Shown: positions 1 to 7,938, counted from the stretch's first letter. The stretch: DNA of 36,966 nucleotides from Bacillota bacterium (GCA_021810565.1 JAJZIM010000029.1:1-36966); one strand, 5' to 3'. The notes: generated by a model from the letters alone, not told the origin. Program-made: numbers and translations.

Positions 1-2
1 GC

Positions 3-725
3 ATCGCGGAGGACCCGGCGGTGCGCCTGCCGGTGATGGTGATGCAGGACGGGTTTCAGATCAGCCACGCCCTGGAGAACCTGGAGGTGCTGGAGGACGC
101 CCAGGTGCGCCGGTTCGTGGGGGAGTATCATCCGGAGCACAGCCTCTTGTCCGTGGAGCACCCGGTGACGGCAGGGGCCTTCGCCTCCCCCGACTACTAC
201 TTCGAGCTGCGCCGCCAGCAGGCGGAGGCGATGCGCCGCGCACCCGAGGCGATCCGGCGGGTGGCCGAGGAGTACGGACGGCTGAGCGGGCGACGCTACG
301 ACTGCTTCGAGGGGTATAGAATGGAGGACGCAGCGGTGGCGGTGGTGGTGCTGAACTCCACGGCCGGCACGGCCAAGGACGCGGTGGACGAGCTGCGGGA
401 GCAGGGGGTGGCGGCGGGAGTGCTGAAGCTGCGGGTATTCCGCCCCTTCCCCGAGGAGGAGCTGCGCCGCGCCCTGGGGGGCGTGCGGGCCTTGGCGGTG
501 CTGGACCGCTCCGACGGCCTGGCGGGGCAGGGCGGGCCGGTCTACTCCGAGGTGCGCGGGGCGCTGTTCGGGCTGGAGCGCGCGCCGCGGGTGGTCAACT
601 ACGTTTACGGCCTGGGGGGCCGGGAGGTCACCCTGGAGCACATCCGCTCGGTGTACCGGGATCTGACGGGGATGCTGGAGGGGCGGGAGCAAAAGCCCGT
701 GTCCTACCTGGGCATTCGGGAGTGA
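3..725 (+). CDS. porA: Pyruvate:ferredoxin oxidoreductase alpha subunit, 3' part (cut by left edge)
   Basis: This is the C-terminal part of the alpha chain of pyruvate (or a related 2-oxoacid):ferredoxin oxidoreductase, which converts pyruvate, CoA and oxidised ferredoxin to acetyl-CoA, CO2 and reduced ferredoxin in the cytoplasm. The frame is open to the window edge and reads IAEDPA before the GTG at 21, so that GTG is internal. The stretch RLPVMVMQDGF and the following SHALENLEVL are typical of the end of the pyrimidine-binding domain. A domain II region starting near VVVLNSTAGTAKDAVDELR and a C-terminal segment with GQGGPVYSEV follow. The gene ends 9 bases before porB, so the two should be co-transcribed. 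The exact 2-oxoacid is inferred from similarity to the POR rather than the KOR or VOR branch. Confidence 0.9.
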   Translation: MAEDPAVRLPVMVMQDGFQISHALENLEVLEDAQVRRFVGEYHPEHSLLSVEHPVTAGAFASPDYYFELRRQQAEAMRRAPEAIRRVAEEYGRLSGRRYDCFEGYRMEDAAVAVVVLNSTAGTAKDAVDELREQGVAAGVLKLRVFRPFPEEELRRALGGVRALAVLDRSDGLAGQGGPVYSEVRGALFGLERAPRVVNYVYGLGGREVTLEHIRSVYRDLTGMLEGREQKPVSYLGIRE

Positions 726-734
726 GGGATTGAC

Positions 735-1655
735 ATGGCCAGATTGAAGGACCTGACCCGGATCCCCGAGACCCTGACGGGCGGGCACCGGCTTTGCGCG
801 GGCTGCGGCGCCTCGGTGGCGGCGCGAGCGGTGCTGCGGGCGGCGGACTCCCCGGTGGTGGTGGCGCAGTCCACGGGGTGCCTGGAGGTGGCGACCACCG
901 TCTACCCGTACAGCTCCTGGCGCTGCTCCTACATCCACAGCGCCTTCGAGAACGCGGCGGCCACCCTGAGCGGGGTGGAGTCGGCCTACCAGGCGCTGCG
1001 CCGGCGGGGGAAGTTGTCCGAGAAGATCCAGTTCGTGGCCTTTGCGGGGGATGGGGGCACCTACGACATCGGGCTGCAGTCCCTGTCGGGGGCCATGGAG
1101 CGGGGGCACGACCTGGTCTATGTGTGCTACGACAACGAGGGGTACATGAACACGGGGATCCAGCGCTCCAGCGCCACGCCCACGGGGGCGGAGACCACCA
1201 CGACGCCGGTGGGCACGGTGATCCCGGGGCGGCAGGGAAGGCGCAAGGACATGACGGCGGTGATGATCGCCCACGGGATCCCCTACGTGGCGCAGGCGTC
1301 GATCCACGACTGGAACGATCTGGTCACCAAGGCGCAGAAGGCCTTCGCGGTGGAGGGGCCGGCCTTCCTGAACGTGTTCGCCCCCTGCCCGCGGGGCTGG
1401 CGCCACGAGGGAGACCTGGCGGTGGAGGTGGCCCGTCTGGCCACGGAGACCTGCTACTGGCCGCTGTTCGAGGTGGAGGACGGCAAGTGGAAGCTGAACC
1501 GTCGGCCCAGGGAGAAGCGGCCCCTGGTCGACTACCTGAAACCCCAGGGACGTTTCCGCCACCTGTTCCGCCCGGATAACCGGGAACTTTTGGAATCGCT
1601 GCAGGCGGAGGTGGACCATAACTGGGAGGATCTGCTGCGCCGCACGGGGAATTGA
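735..1655 (+). CDS. porB: Pyruvate:ferredoxin oxidoreductase beta subunit (TPP-binding)
   Basis: The 306-residue product is the thiamine diphosphate-binding beta chain of pyruvate:ferredoxin oxidoreductase. The TPP/Mg motif begins with GDGG at residues 105-108 and continues through YDNEGYMNTG. Four cysteines expected to hold the proximal [4Fe-4S] cluster are visible at C21 and C24 (CAGC), C49 (STGC) and C218 (APCPRGW). The length fits the family. The ATG follows a GAGGGATTGAC leader and lies 9 bases after porA. Its stop codon overlaps the TTG start of the next gene. With porA it supplies acetyl-CoA and low-potential ferredoxin, which fits the CO dehydrogenase at the other end of the window. 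Confidence 0.95.
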   Translation: MARLKDLTRIPETLTGGHRLCAGCGASVAARAVLRAADSPVVVAQSTGCLEVATTVYPYSSWRCSYIHSAFENAAATLSGVESAYQALRRRGKLSEKIQFVAFAGDGGTYDIGLQSLSGAMERGHDLVYVCYDNEGYMNTGIQRSSATPTGAETTTTPVGTVIPGRQGRRKDMTAVMIAHGIPYVAQASIHDWNDLVTKAQKAFAVEGPAFLNVFAPCPRGWRHEGDLAVEVARLATETCYWPLFEVEDGKWKLNRRPREKRPLVDYLKPQGRFRHLFRPDNRELLESLQAEVDHNWEDLLRRTGN

Positions 1656-2107
1656 GGCCGGTGCTGCGCTTCGACCGGCACAAGCACGCCTTGGTGGAGG
1701 AGGAGGACGGGCAGTTCCTGGTGCGGGCCGATCTTTGCGACACCTTCCACGAGATGGCCGTCTTCCTGCGGGTGGACGGGGCCAGCCGGGTGATCCTGGA
1801 GGCCAGGGCGCAGATGCTGCGCGTCCCCTATCGGCCGTGTCTGGCGGTGGAGAGTGCCCTGGCTTGCCTGGTGGGGGAGGCCGTCGCCCCTGGGGTGGGC
1901 AAGAAAGTGAAGGCCGGGGTGGGCGGCCCCGGGGGATGCCTGCACCTGTCGGATCTCACCATGGACGCGCTGCGCTCCTTCCTCCTGGCGGTGCGTTCGG
2001 CCCAAGGAGTGCTGGAGATGACGCCGGCCGAGCGGTACCGGGCCAACTACGAGGAGCTGAAGGGCACCTGCCGCACCTTCAGCCGGGAGCCGGAGGGAGA
2101 GCTTTGA
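1652..2107 (+). CDS. DUF2889 family protein
   Basis: A 151-residue protein of unknown function. The pattern D-x-x-D-T-F-H near residue 27, a strand resembling VILEARAQMLRVPYRPC, and the signature GGCLHLSDLTMDALRS near residue 90 resemble DUF2889 proteins, which carry GCTHLTELL at the equivalent place. There is no signal peptide or membrane segment. The TTG start overlaps the porB stop as TTGA, and the gene overlaps the next one the same way, so translation is probably coupled along por, DUF2889 and DUF1786. A GTG three codons downstream is an alternative start. The context suggests a role tied to 2-oxoacid oxidoreductase or ferredoxin metabolism, but that is inference only. Confidence 0.7.
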   Translation: MRPVLRFDRHKHALVEEEDGQFLVRADLCDTFHEMAVFLRVDGASRVILEARAQMLRVPYRPCLAVESALACLVGEAVAPGVGKKVKAGVGGPGGCLHLSDLTMDALRSFLLAVRSAQGVLEMTPAERYRANYEELKGTCRTFSREPEGEL

Positions 2108-3132
2108 GGCTTTTGGCCGTCGACGTGGGTACCGGCACCCAGGACATCCTCCTGTGGGAGGAGGACCGGGCCATGGAGAATTGCTTCCAGATGATCATGC
2201 CCTCCCCCACGGCCATGGCGGCGGCCAAGATCCGCGCCGCGGCCGAGGAGGGCCGCGGGGTGCACCTTTTGGGGAACCTGCAGGGAGGCGGGCCGGTCAC
2301 CCGGGCGGTGCGGGAGCACCTGCGCGGGGGGCTGCCCGTCACGGCCACGCCCCGGGCGGCCAAGAGCTTTCACGACGATCCGGAGGTGGTGCGCTCCTGG
2401 GGGGTGGAGTTCGCCGCGGCGGCTCCGGCGGGGGCGGTCCCGGTTCGTCTGGGGGACGTGGACCGGGAGGTCCTGGAGCGCGCCTTCGGTGCCTTCGGGG
2501 TCGAGCTGCCGGAGCGCTTCGCCGTGGCGGTGCAGGACCACGGCGAGGCGGTGGCCGAGTCGAACCGGCGGGTGCGCTTCCGCTACTGGCAGCGGTTCAT
2601 GGACGAGGGTGGAGCGCTGTCCTCCCTGCTCTACCAGGAGCCGCCCGAGCGGCTGACGCGGATGCGGGCGGTGCGGGAGGACGTGCCGGGAGCCTGGGTG
2701 ATGGACACCGGCCCGGCGGCCTTCCTGGGAGCCCTGGAGGATCCCCAGGTGAGCGAGTGGGCCGAGCAAGGGGTGCTTTTGATCAACGCCGGGAACTCCC
2801 ACACCCTCTTGGCGGTGGTGCGGGGGGAGCGGGTGCTGGCCCTGGCCGAGCACCACACCGGCAGGCTGGACCCGGCGGGCCTGTCCCGAACCCAGGAACG
2901 TCTTCTGGCGGGGGAGCTTTCCTTCGAGGAGGTCTATGACTCGGGGGGCCACGGGGTGGCCTACGCGCCGGACTATCGGCCCAGGAGCGACCTGCCCGCG
3001 GCGGTCACGGGCCCGCGGCGCACCCTGGGGGTGGACGGCAGGCGTCACCTGGCGGTGCCCCACGGCGACATGATGCTGGCCGGCTGCTACGGGCTGGTGC
3101 GGGCCGTGCGCGCGCGGGAAGGGAGGGGATAG
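2104..3132 (+). CDS. DUF1786 family protein, actin/Hsp70-like ATPase fold
   Basis: A 342-residue protein resembling DUF1786, a family sometimes labelled pyruvate formate-lyase activating enzyme-like without biochemical proof. The N-terminus LLAVDVGTGTQD looks like the phosphate-1 loop of the acetate kinase/Hsp70/actin superfamily, VLLINAGNSHTLLAVV near residue 222 looks like phosphate-2, and SGGHGVAY near residue 280 may be the adenosine site. It lacks the CxxxCxxC motif of radical SAM activases, so the common database name is probably wrong. The TTG start overlaps the upstream stop (TTGA) and is preceded by GGAGGGAG. An in-frame extension upstream to 1735 would overlap the DUF2889 gene and is not used. 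I infer ATP-dependent activation or assembly of a partner, possibly linked to por. Confidence 0.75.
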   Translation: MRLLAVDVGTGTQDILLWEEDRAMENCFQMIMPSPTAMAAAKIRAAAEEGRGVHLLGNLQGGGPVTRAVREHLRGGLPVTATPRAAKSFHDDPEVVRSWGVEFAAAAPAGAVPVRLGDVDREVLERAFGAFGVELPERFAVAVQDHGEAVAESNRRVRFRYWQRFMDEGGALSSLLYQEPPERLTRMRAVREDVPGAWVMDTGPAAFLGALEDPQVSEWAEQGVLLINAGNSHTLLAVVRGERVLALAEHHTGRLDPAGLSRTQERLLAGELSFEEVYDSGGHGVAYAPDYRPRSDLPAAVTGPRRTLGVDGRRHLAVPHGDMMLAGCYGLVRAVRAREGRG

Positions 3133-3135
3133 GCG

Positions 3136-3894
3136 GTGCGCAGGATCCGGGTGCTGCTGGCCGGCGCCACCGGGCGGACCGGCCGCGAGGTGGCCCGCTA
3201 CCTGGTGGGGCAGTCCGATCTGCAACTGGTGGCGGCCCTGGCTCGGGAGGGGGCGGGAGGGGATCTGGGCGACTTGGCGGGGCCGGAACTGGCCGGTGTC
3301 CCCGTCTTCGCGGGGCTGGAGGAGGCCTACCGGGCCGCGGCTCCTCAAGTGTGGGTGGATTTCACCCGGGCGGCGGCGGTGGAGGAGAACCTGCTCTTAG
3401 GGGTGCGCCTGGGGCTGCATCCGGTGGTGGGGACCAGCGGCATCCGGCCCGAGAAGCTGCGGGAGCTGGAGGCCGAGGCGGAACGAGTGGGCGTCGGAGC
3501 GGCGGTGATCTCCAACTTCTCCCTGGGCGCCATGCTGTTGGCCCAGTGCGCCGTGCAGGTGCACCGCTGGTTCCCGGACGTGGAGATCATCGAGCTGCAC
3601 CACGCCACCAAGGTCGACCGGCCCTCGGGGACCGCCCTGCGGCTGGCCGAGCGCCTGGGAGGCGAGGTGCCCATCCACAGCGTGCGGCTGCCGGGGCTGA
3701 TGGCCCACCAGGAGGTGCTCTTCGGGGGGGACGGCGAGGTGCTGACCCTGCGCCACGACGCCCTAAGCCGCTCCTGCTACGGGCCGGGGGTGGCCACGGC
3801 GGTGCGCAAGGTGCAGCGGCTGCGCCGGGTGGTGTATGACCTGGAGGAGTTGTTGGAGGAGGAGCGCCCGCGGCGCGGGGTTCGGAAGGGCTGA
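3136..3894 (+). CDS. dapB: 4-hydroxy-tetrahydrodipicolinate reductase
   Basis: This 252-residue enzyme reduces 4-hydroxy-tetrahydrodipicolinate to tetrahydrodipicolinate with NAD(P)H in the lysine/diaminopimelate pathway. The dinucleotide-binding loop GATGRTG spans residues 10-16. The substrate motif ELHHATKVDRPSGTA has the catalytic histidine pair at 155-156, lysine 159 and GTA at 165-167. The length is slightly short for the family but both domains are present. It starts at GTG 3136 behind GGGAGGGG, 3 bases after the DUF1786 stop. No other dap gene is adjacent; lysA and murE, which use the same pathway, are about 12 kb downstream. Dipicolinate for spores also branches from this pathway. Confidence 0.92.
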   Translation: MRRIRVLLAGATGRTGREVARYLVGQSDLQLVAALAREGAGGDLGDLAGPELAGVPVFAGLEEAYRAAAPQVWVDFTRAAAVEENLLLGVRLGLHPVVGTSGIRPEKLRELEAEAERVGVGAAVISNFSLGAMLLAQCAVQVHRWFPDVEIIELHHATKVDRPSGTALRLAERLGGEVPIHSVRLPGLMAHQEVLFGGDGEVLTLRHDALSRSCYGPGVATAVRKVQRLRRVVYDLEELLEEERPRRGVRKG

Positions 3895-3912
3895 CGGAGG
3901 AGGTGGTGGGGC

Positions 3913-4626
3913 GTGCCGTTCACCCTGGAGGAGGAGGGGCATCCCGCCCACGGCAACTGGCTGCGGGACGTGGTCTTCGGCCTGAACGACGGCCTGGTGT
4001 CGAACCTGGCCCTGGTCGCGGGAGTGGCCGCGGCTGGATCCCCGCCGGCCATCGTGGTGCTGGCGGGCGTCTCCGGGCTGGTGGCCGGGGCGTCATCCAT
4101 GGGCATCGGCGCCTACATCTCCGAGAAAAGCCAACGGGAGTTCCACCAGAGCGAGCGGCGGCGCGAGGAGGAGGAGATCACCGCCTACCCGGAGCGGGAG
4201 CGGGCGGAGGTGCGCAATATCTACCGGGCCAAGGGGCTGGAGGGGGAGTTGCTGGAGCGGGTGGTGGACCGGCTCACGGCGGACCGGGAGCAGTGGGTCA
4301 AGGTGATGATGGAGGAGGAGCTGAACCTCCTGGAGAACGAGACCCATCCCGGCATGGACGGGCTGGTGCTGGGAGGATCCTTCGCCCTGGGAGCCGTGGT
4401 GCCCCTGGTGCCCTTCACCTTTCTGACCACCACCGTCGGGCTGACCACGGCCCTGGTCTTCTCGGTGCTGGCCCTGTTCGTGGTGGGAGCCGGGCGCAGC
4501 CGCTATACCCGGCGCAGCCCGCTGCGGGGAGGCCTGGAGATGGTGCTGGCCGGCGGCGCGGCGGCCGGGATCGCCTGGGGCTTGGTGCGGCTTCTGGGTT
4601 TGGGGCATGTGGCGGCAGGTCTTTGA
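3913..4626 (+). CDS. VIT1/CCC1 family iron/manganese transporter
   Basis: A 237-residue membrane protein of the VIT1/CCC1 family, which moves Fe2+ or Mn2+ across membranes, usually by proton exchange. The first segment carries GLNDGLVSNLALVAGV and the second has AGASSMGIGAYISEKSQ, both hallmarks of the family. Residues 60-145 form a charged cytosolic stretch rich in Glu (REFHQSERRREEEE, MMEEELNLLENE), as expected for the metal-collecting helices. Three hydrophobic segments follow (LGAVVPLVPFTFL, TALVFSVLALFVVGAG and the C-terminal one). GTG 3913 has GGAGGAGG about 10 bases upstream. It lies 18 bases after dapB in the por transcription unit, perhaps managing iron for Fe-S enzymes. Confidence 0.88.
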   Translation: MPFTLEEEGHPAHGNWLRDVVFGLNDGLVSNLALVAGVAAAGSPPAIVVLAGVSGLVAGASSMGIGAYISEKSQREFHQSERRREEEEITAYPERERAEVRNIYRAKGLEGELLERVVDRLTADREQWVKVMMEEELNLLENETHPGMDGLVLGGSFALGAVVPLVPFTFLTTTVGLTTALVFSVLALFVVGAGRSRYTRRSPLRGGLEMVLAGGAAAGIAWGLVRLLGLGHVAAGL

Positions 4627-4644
4627 GAGAGGAGGAGGGCGCGA

Positions 4645-5016
4645 ATGCAGTTGCGCTTGTCGGATCAGGCTCGGGAGTTCATTAGGAGGAAGGGCGGTAC
4701 GGTCACCGTGGAGGCGCCCCATCTGGAGAGCGAGGGCTGCTGCAAGACCACCTTGGTGCCGGCCCGGGCGCGGCCGGGGCAGCCCCGCCGCGCGGCGGAA
4801 TATGACCAGGTGCGCGCCGAGGACGTGACGGTGTTCTGGCCCCGGGGGCTCCAGGCCGAGGCGGACGGGGTGTTCATCGACGTGGTGCGGCGCCTTTTCG
4901 GCGGCGAACTGGTGGTGGAGGGCGTGCGGCTGCCTGAGCAGATCGCCCGCTACCTGCAGGAGGTGGAGGAGCTGGGCCCCACCATGCTGCGGCTGAAGCG
5001 CGGCGGGGAGGAGTAG
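4645..5016 (+). CDS. CC/Se-motif family protein (HesB-like N-terminus)
   Basis: A 123-residue soluble protein. Its N-terminal pattern (LRLSDQAREFIRRKGGTVTVE) resembles the start of HesB/IscA-like proteins, followed by an adjacent cysteine pair at C32-C33 in EGCCKTT. This matches my recollection of a family called CC/Se motif (seleno)proteins, in which one cysteine can be selenocysteine; here both are ordinary TGC codons. The function is not established, and a redox or metal-trafficking role is inference. The start ATG has GAGGAGGG upstream, and the gene lies 18 bases after the VIT1-type gene. It is the last gene of this unit before the hairpin at 5048. Confidence 0.6.
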   Translation: MQLRLSDQAREFIRRKGGTVTVEAPHLESEGCCKTTLVPARARPGQPRRAAEYDQVRAEDVTVFWPRGLQAEADGVFIDVVRRLFGGELVVEGVRLPEQIARYLQEVEELGPTMLRLKRGGEE

Positions 5017-5047
5017 GGCGGGCGGATCAATCAAGGCGGGTAAAGGG

Positions 5048-5074
5048 AAACTGTGCGGGTCACCGCGCAGTTTT
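5048..5074 (+). terminator. Rho-independent terminator-like hairpin after the por unit
   Basis: AAACTGTGCG at 5048-5057 pairs with CGCGCAGTTT at 5064-5073 (ten pairs, one G-U), with a 6-base loop GGTCAC. The 3' arm ends in TTTT. It lies 32 bases after the last stop codon of the por-DUF-dapB-VIT series. The short T run makes it moderate rather than strong. Confidence 0.65.
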
Positions 5075-5153
5075 CGCATGCCCGGTGGCATCGATGCCGG
5101 TGGAGAAGGAGGAATGCGGGGGTTCAGGACCAAAAAGGATGGCGACGGGGTGT

Positions 5154-5298
5154 ATGGATATGGAGGGAACAGGGACGGTTGATGGCCACCGCCTGGCCTA
5201 TTGGCGCGGCTTTGGGGGAGGTTCCCGATGCCGGCCATTTGCTGCCCGAGGAGCAGCCCGCGCTGTTGGCCGAACAGCTGCGCCGCTTCTGGGCGTAG
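5154..5298 (+). pseudogene. Relic of an alpha/beta-hydrolase gene with the middle missing
   Basis: From ATG 5154 one frame gives MDMEGTGTVDGHRLAYWRG, which looks like the first strand of an alpha/beta hydrolase (VDGHRLAY then a Gly-rich turn). At about 5214-5220, within a GGGGGAG run, the similarity switches to another frame reading EVPDAGHLLPEEQPALLAEQ, ending LRRFWA and TAG at 5296-5298. That is the classic C-terminus of this fold, with the catalytic His in AGH. About 200 residues between the two are absent. I infer an internal deletion that joined the gene's ends out of frame. The N-terminal part is short, so chance similarity cannot be excluded; the C-terminal match is much more convincing. 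Confidence 0.5.
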
Positions 5299-5551
5299 GC
5301 CGCGACAGCGTTCCGAGGTCTCCCTTTGCCGCACCGTCCCTCAGCTCAAGATCACCGTCCGTCTGCGGCTTTGAAGCTTCGAGCGCGGCAGTAAAGTCGG
5401 TGGAACGGCGAGCCCGTGCCGGAAGATGTCCCTCCCCAAAGTGCCATGTCGCGCCAGCAGTGCCGGGTCGTCAGTCAGGACAGCCGGGCATTCCGGTCAT
5501 GGTCGATTGGGCGAGCACCCACCTGCTCGGGGGCGGAACCGGCTTCCTCAA
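5299..5551. other. Intergenic stretch, no gene recognised
   Basis: I see no credible coding region, promoter or RNA between the hydrolase relic and the end of the minus-strand permease gene. Short open frames exist on the plus strand but have low-complexity, unrecognisable products. The stretch is less strictly GC-rich than its neighbours, consistent with decayed sequence. Confidence 0.5.
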
Positions 5552-6949
5552 TCATGGCGTGGCGATGGTCACCTCTGCCGACAGCCCGGGCAGGAGCCGG
5601 TAGCCGGGCGTCTTCACGTCGATGCGCACCGGCACCGTCTGAGCCACCTTGGAGAAGATTGCGGTGGCATTGTTCGGGGGCAGGCCCTGGACCAGGGCGG
5701 CGGTGGCGGGGACCAGCCCGGCCACCCGGCCTGAGAAGTTGCGGTGCCAAGCGTCCACATGCACCACGGCGGCGTCCCCCCGCCCGATCCGGAAGACTTG
5801 GCCCTCCGGGACGTTGGCGTAGATCCAAAGCTTTTGCAGGTCGACCAGCGTGACCACCGCCTGGCCGGGAGCCACCAGGGTCCCCGCAGGCAAGTGAGCC
5901 ACCACCCGTCCGGCCGCCGGGGCCTCCAGCACTGCGCGCACAGGGGTGCCGGCTGGGGAGGGACGATCCAAGAGGGCCAGGGGCTGGCCGATCCGCACCT
6001 TCTCGCCGGTCCGTACCTCCACCGCCGCCACCCGTGCGGAAGAGGTGAGGGGGCCGACCCGGACGAGATCCGCAGCCACATAAGCGTCGTCGGTGCTGAC
6101 GAAATGGGTGGATTGGTACCACAGCCAACCAACGCCTACGCCGGCGGCCGACAGGACCGCCAAGGCCAGCCCCAGGCGGATGCCCAAGGAGCCGCGGACC
6201 TCCTGGGCGGCATCCCCCGGCAGGCTGCGGCCTGCCAGCAGCAGCAGGGCCAGGGTCCAGCCGACCAGGGCCAAGAGGTAGCCGTATTGCCCCTTGATCC
6301 CGGTATCGGCCAGGACCAGGGCGTGCAGCACCGGCACGGCGTAGCGCAGGGGCACCAGGAGGGCCAAGGCCTGCGCCCAGGCGGGCAGCTCCCCCACGGG
6401 CAGCAGCATGCCGGAGAGGAGCACCCCGGGCAGGATCACCAACGGGATGAAGGGGATGACCTGGCTCTCGCTCTTAGCCAGGTTGGATACCAGGATGCCC
6501 AAGGCCAAGGAGGCCATTCCCAGAAGCCAGAAGGTGACGAAGACCCAAGTTATCTGATACCAAGAGAGATACAGGGAGAAGATTGCCACCGACAAGCCCA
6601 GGACCTCGACCGTGAGCAGGGTGACCAGAACCGTGTAGGCCAGGGCGTAGCCCAGGACCACCTGGGAGCGACCATAGCCAGCCACGAACATGCGGCCCAA
6701 GGTGCCCTGGGTACGCTCCCGCACCAGGACCAGAACGCACAGCAGGTAGGCCACGAAGTGTACCAGGAAGGCAGCGAAGGGCAGGATGTAGCGGGCGGCA
6801 GGGAATCCCGGTGTGCCGGAAAGGGCATCCAGGATCACCTTCACTATGTACAGCTCCGCCAAGGGCAGCAGCAGCAGCGGCAGCACCAGGCGCCGATCGC
6901 GGGAGAGTTGGCGCAGAACCCGGGCGGCCACCTGTTGCACATGGCGCAC
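5552..6949 (-). CDS. ABC-2 type permease fused to an HlyD/EmrA-like adaptor
   Basis: A 465-residue fusion. Residues 1-240 look like an ABC-2 exporter membrane domain: hydrophobic segments near 20-40, 55-76, 97-128, 133-155, 165-184 and 221-240, with LVRERTQGTLGRMFVAG between segments 2 and 3, as in drug and polysaccharide ABC-2 permeases. After a linker, residues 257-277 form another membrane helix, then STDDAYVAADLVRVGP (285-300), the typical start of an EmrA/HlyD adaptor. Lipoyl-like halves (EVRTGEKVRIGQPLA and AGRVVAHLPAGTLV) follow with almost no alpha-hairpin between them, then a beta-barrel part with NNATAIFSKVAQTVPVRID. The start is GTG 6949, 2 bases after the ATPase stop. Likely an exporter of toxic or hydrophobic compounds; the substrate is unknown. 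Confidence 0.85.
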   Translation of the reverse strand: MRHVQQVAARVLRQLSRDRRLVLPLLLLPLAELYIVKVILDALSGTPGFPAARYILPFAAFLVHFVAYLLCVLVLVRERTQGTLGRMFVAGYGRSQVVLGYALAYTVLVTLLTVEVLGLSVAIFSLYLSWYQITWVFVTFWLLGMASLALGILVSNLAKSESQVIPFIPLVILPGVLLSGMLLPVGELPAWAQALALLVPLRYAVPVLHALVLADTGIKGQYGYLLALVGWTLALLLLAGRSLPGDAAQEVRGSLGIRLGLALAVLSAAGVGVGWLWYQSTHFVSTDDAYVAADLVRVGPLTSSARVAAVEVRTGEKVRIGQPLALLDRPSPAGTPVRAVLEAPAAGRVVAHLPAGTLVAPGQAVVTLVDLQKLWIYANVPEGQVFRIGRGDAAVVHVDAWHRNFSGRVAGLVPATAALVQGLPPNNATAIFSKVAQTVPVRIDVKTPGYRLLPGLSAEVTIATP

Positions 6950-6951
6950 CT

Positions 6952-7812
6952 CTATTCTCCCACCTTCCCGTACAGATCCACCAGGGCCTCCTGCACTGTG
7001 GGGGGGCGGATGCGGATGCGGGCCACGACCGGCGACAGCCCCCAGGGGCGCAAAAGCCCGGGGAGTTCCCGGGAGAGATCATGGGCCTGGAGCCGGGTTG
7101 TCTCACCGTCGGCCAGGATTTCCACCTGGGTCCGACCCCGGGCCACCAGACCCTCGGGGGTGTCCTGAGCCAGGATCCGCCCGCGGGAGAGCACCACCAC
7201 TCGGGTACAGTTGTACACCTCTTCCAGCAGGTGGGTGGAAAGCAGTACGGCTGCCCCTTCCTTAACCAGAGCTCGCAGGTGCGACCAGATGCGCCGGGAC
7301 ACGAGGGGATCCACGCCGGCGGTGGGCTCATCCAAGAGCAGCATCCTGGGCCGATGCACCAGGGCACACGCCAAGGAGACCCGCTCCTGCATTCCGCCGG
7401 AGAAGCGGCCCACCGGCAGGTCGGCGACGCTGCTCAAATCAAGCAGCGCCAGCAGTTCCCGGGCCCGCTCCCGCAACTCCTGCCGATCCGGCAGGAAGGC
7501 GGATCCGAAGAAGACCACGTTCTCCGTGGCGGTCAAGTCCCCGAACAGGGCGGGAACCTGCGGCATGTACCCCAAGAGCGGCCGGGCGCGGCCAGCCTGG
7601 GCGGGCATTTCCCACCCGCCGAGGAGCACCCGCCCGCCGGAAGGCCGCTCCAGGCCCACGGCGCAGCGGATCAGGGTGGTCTTGCCCGCTCCGTTCGGGC
7701 CCAAAAGCCCCACCAATTCCCCCGGGGAAACCGTCGCGTCAACCTCGGAAAGGGCCTGGATCGGGCCGTAGTGGCAGGAGAGTCCCGACATCTCCAGGAG
7801 CGGCTGTACCAT
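6952..7812 (-). CDS. ABC exporter ATP-binding protein
   Basis: A 286-residue ATPase that would power the fused permease encoded just downstream. It has Walker A GPNGAGKTT (about residue 38), a Q-loop in YMPQVPALFGDLTATENV, signature FSGGMQERVSLACAL, Walker B MLLLDEPTAGVDP and the H-loop STHLLEE. The C-terminal 70 residues resemble the regulatory tail of CcmA/DrrA-type ATPases. I use ATG 7812 because AAGGAAGGGG lies just upstream and similarity begins there; the open frame extends to 7995 but that part is proline/arginine-rich and has no homology signature. The stop is 2 bases from the permease start, so the two form an operon driven from about 7939-7967. Confidence 0.93.
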   Translation of the reverse strand: MVQPLLEMSGLSCHYGPIQALSEVDATVSPGELVGLLGPNGAGKTTLIRCAVGLERPSGGRVLLGGWEMPAQAGRARPLLGYMPQVPALFGDLTATENVVFFGSAFLPDRQELRERARELLALLDLSSVADLPVGRFSGGMQERVSLACALVHRPRMLLLDEPTAGVDPLVSRRIWSHLRALVKEGAAVLLSTHLLEEVYNCTRVVVLSRGRILAQDTPEGLVARGRTQVEILADGETTRLQAHDLSRELPGLLRPWGLSPVVARIRIRPPTVQEALVDLYGKVGE

Positions 7813-7938
7813 CGTGGGCCCCTTCCTTTCGTGAAGATCGGCCGGTCTGTGCTCCGACGCGCCTTCCCCTGGACCGGACCAGGTCGGGCGGCGCGCCATC
7901 CCCCTTGGCGCATCTGGTCGTGCCGGCAGCCGCCTAAC

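Noticed and set aside
21-725. GTG 21 as a complete gene start
   Set aside because: The frame is open to the window edge with plausible coding residues, and the product lacks the N-terminal PorA domain. The gene is cut, not short.
4645-5016. Selenocysteine in the CC/Se-motif protein
   Set aside because: Both motif positions are TGC codons and there is no internal TGA in frame.
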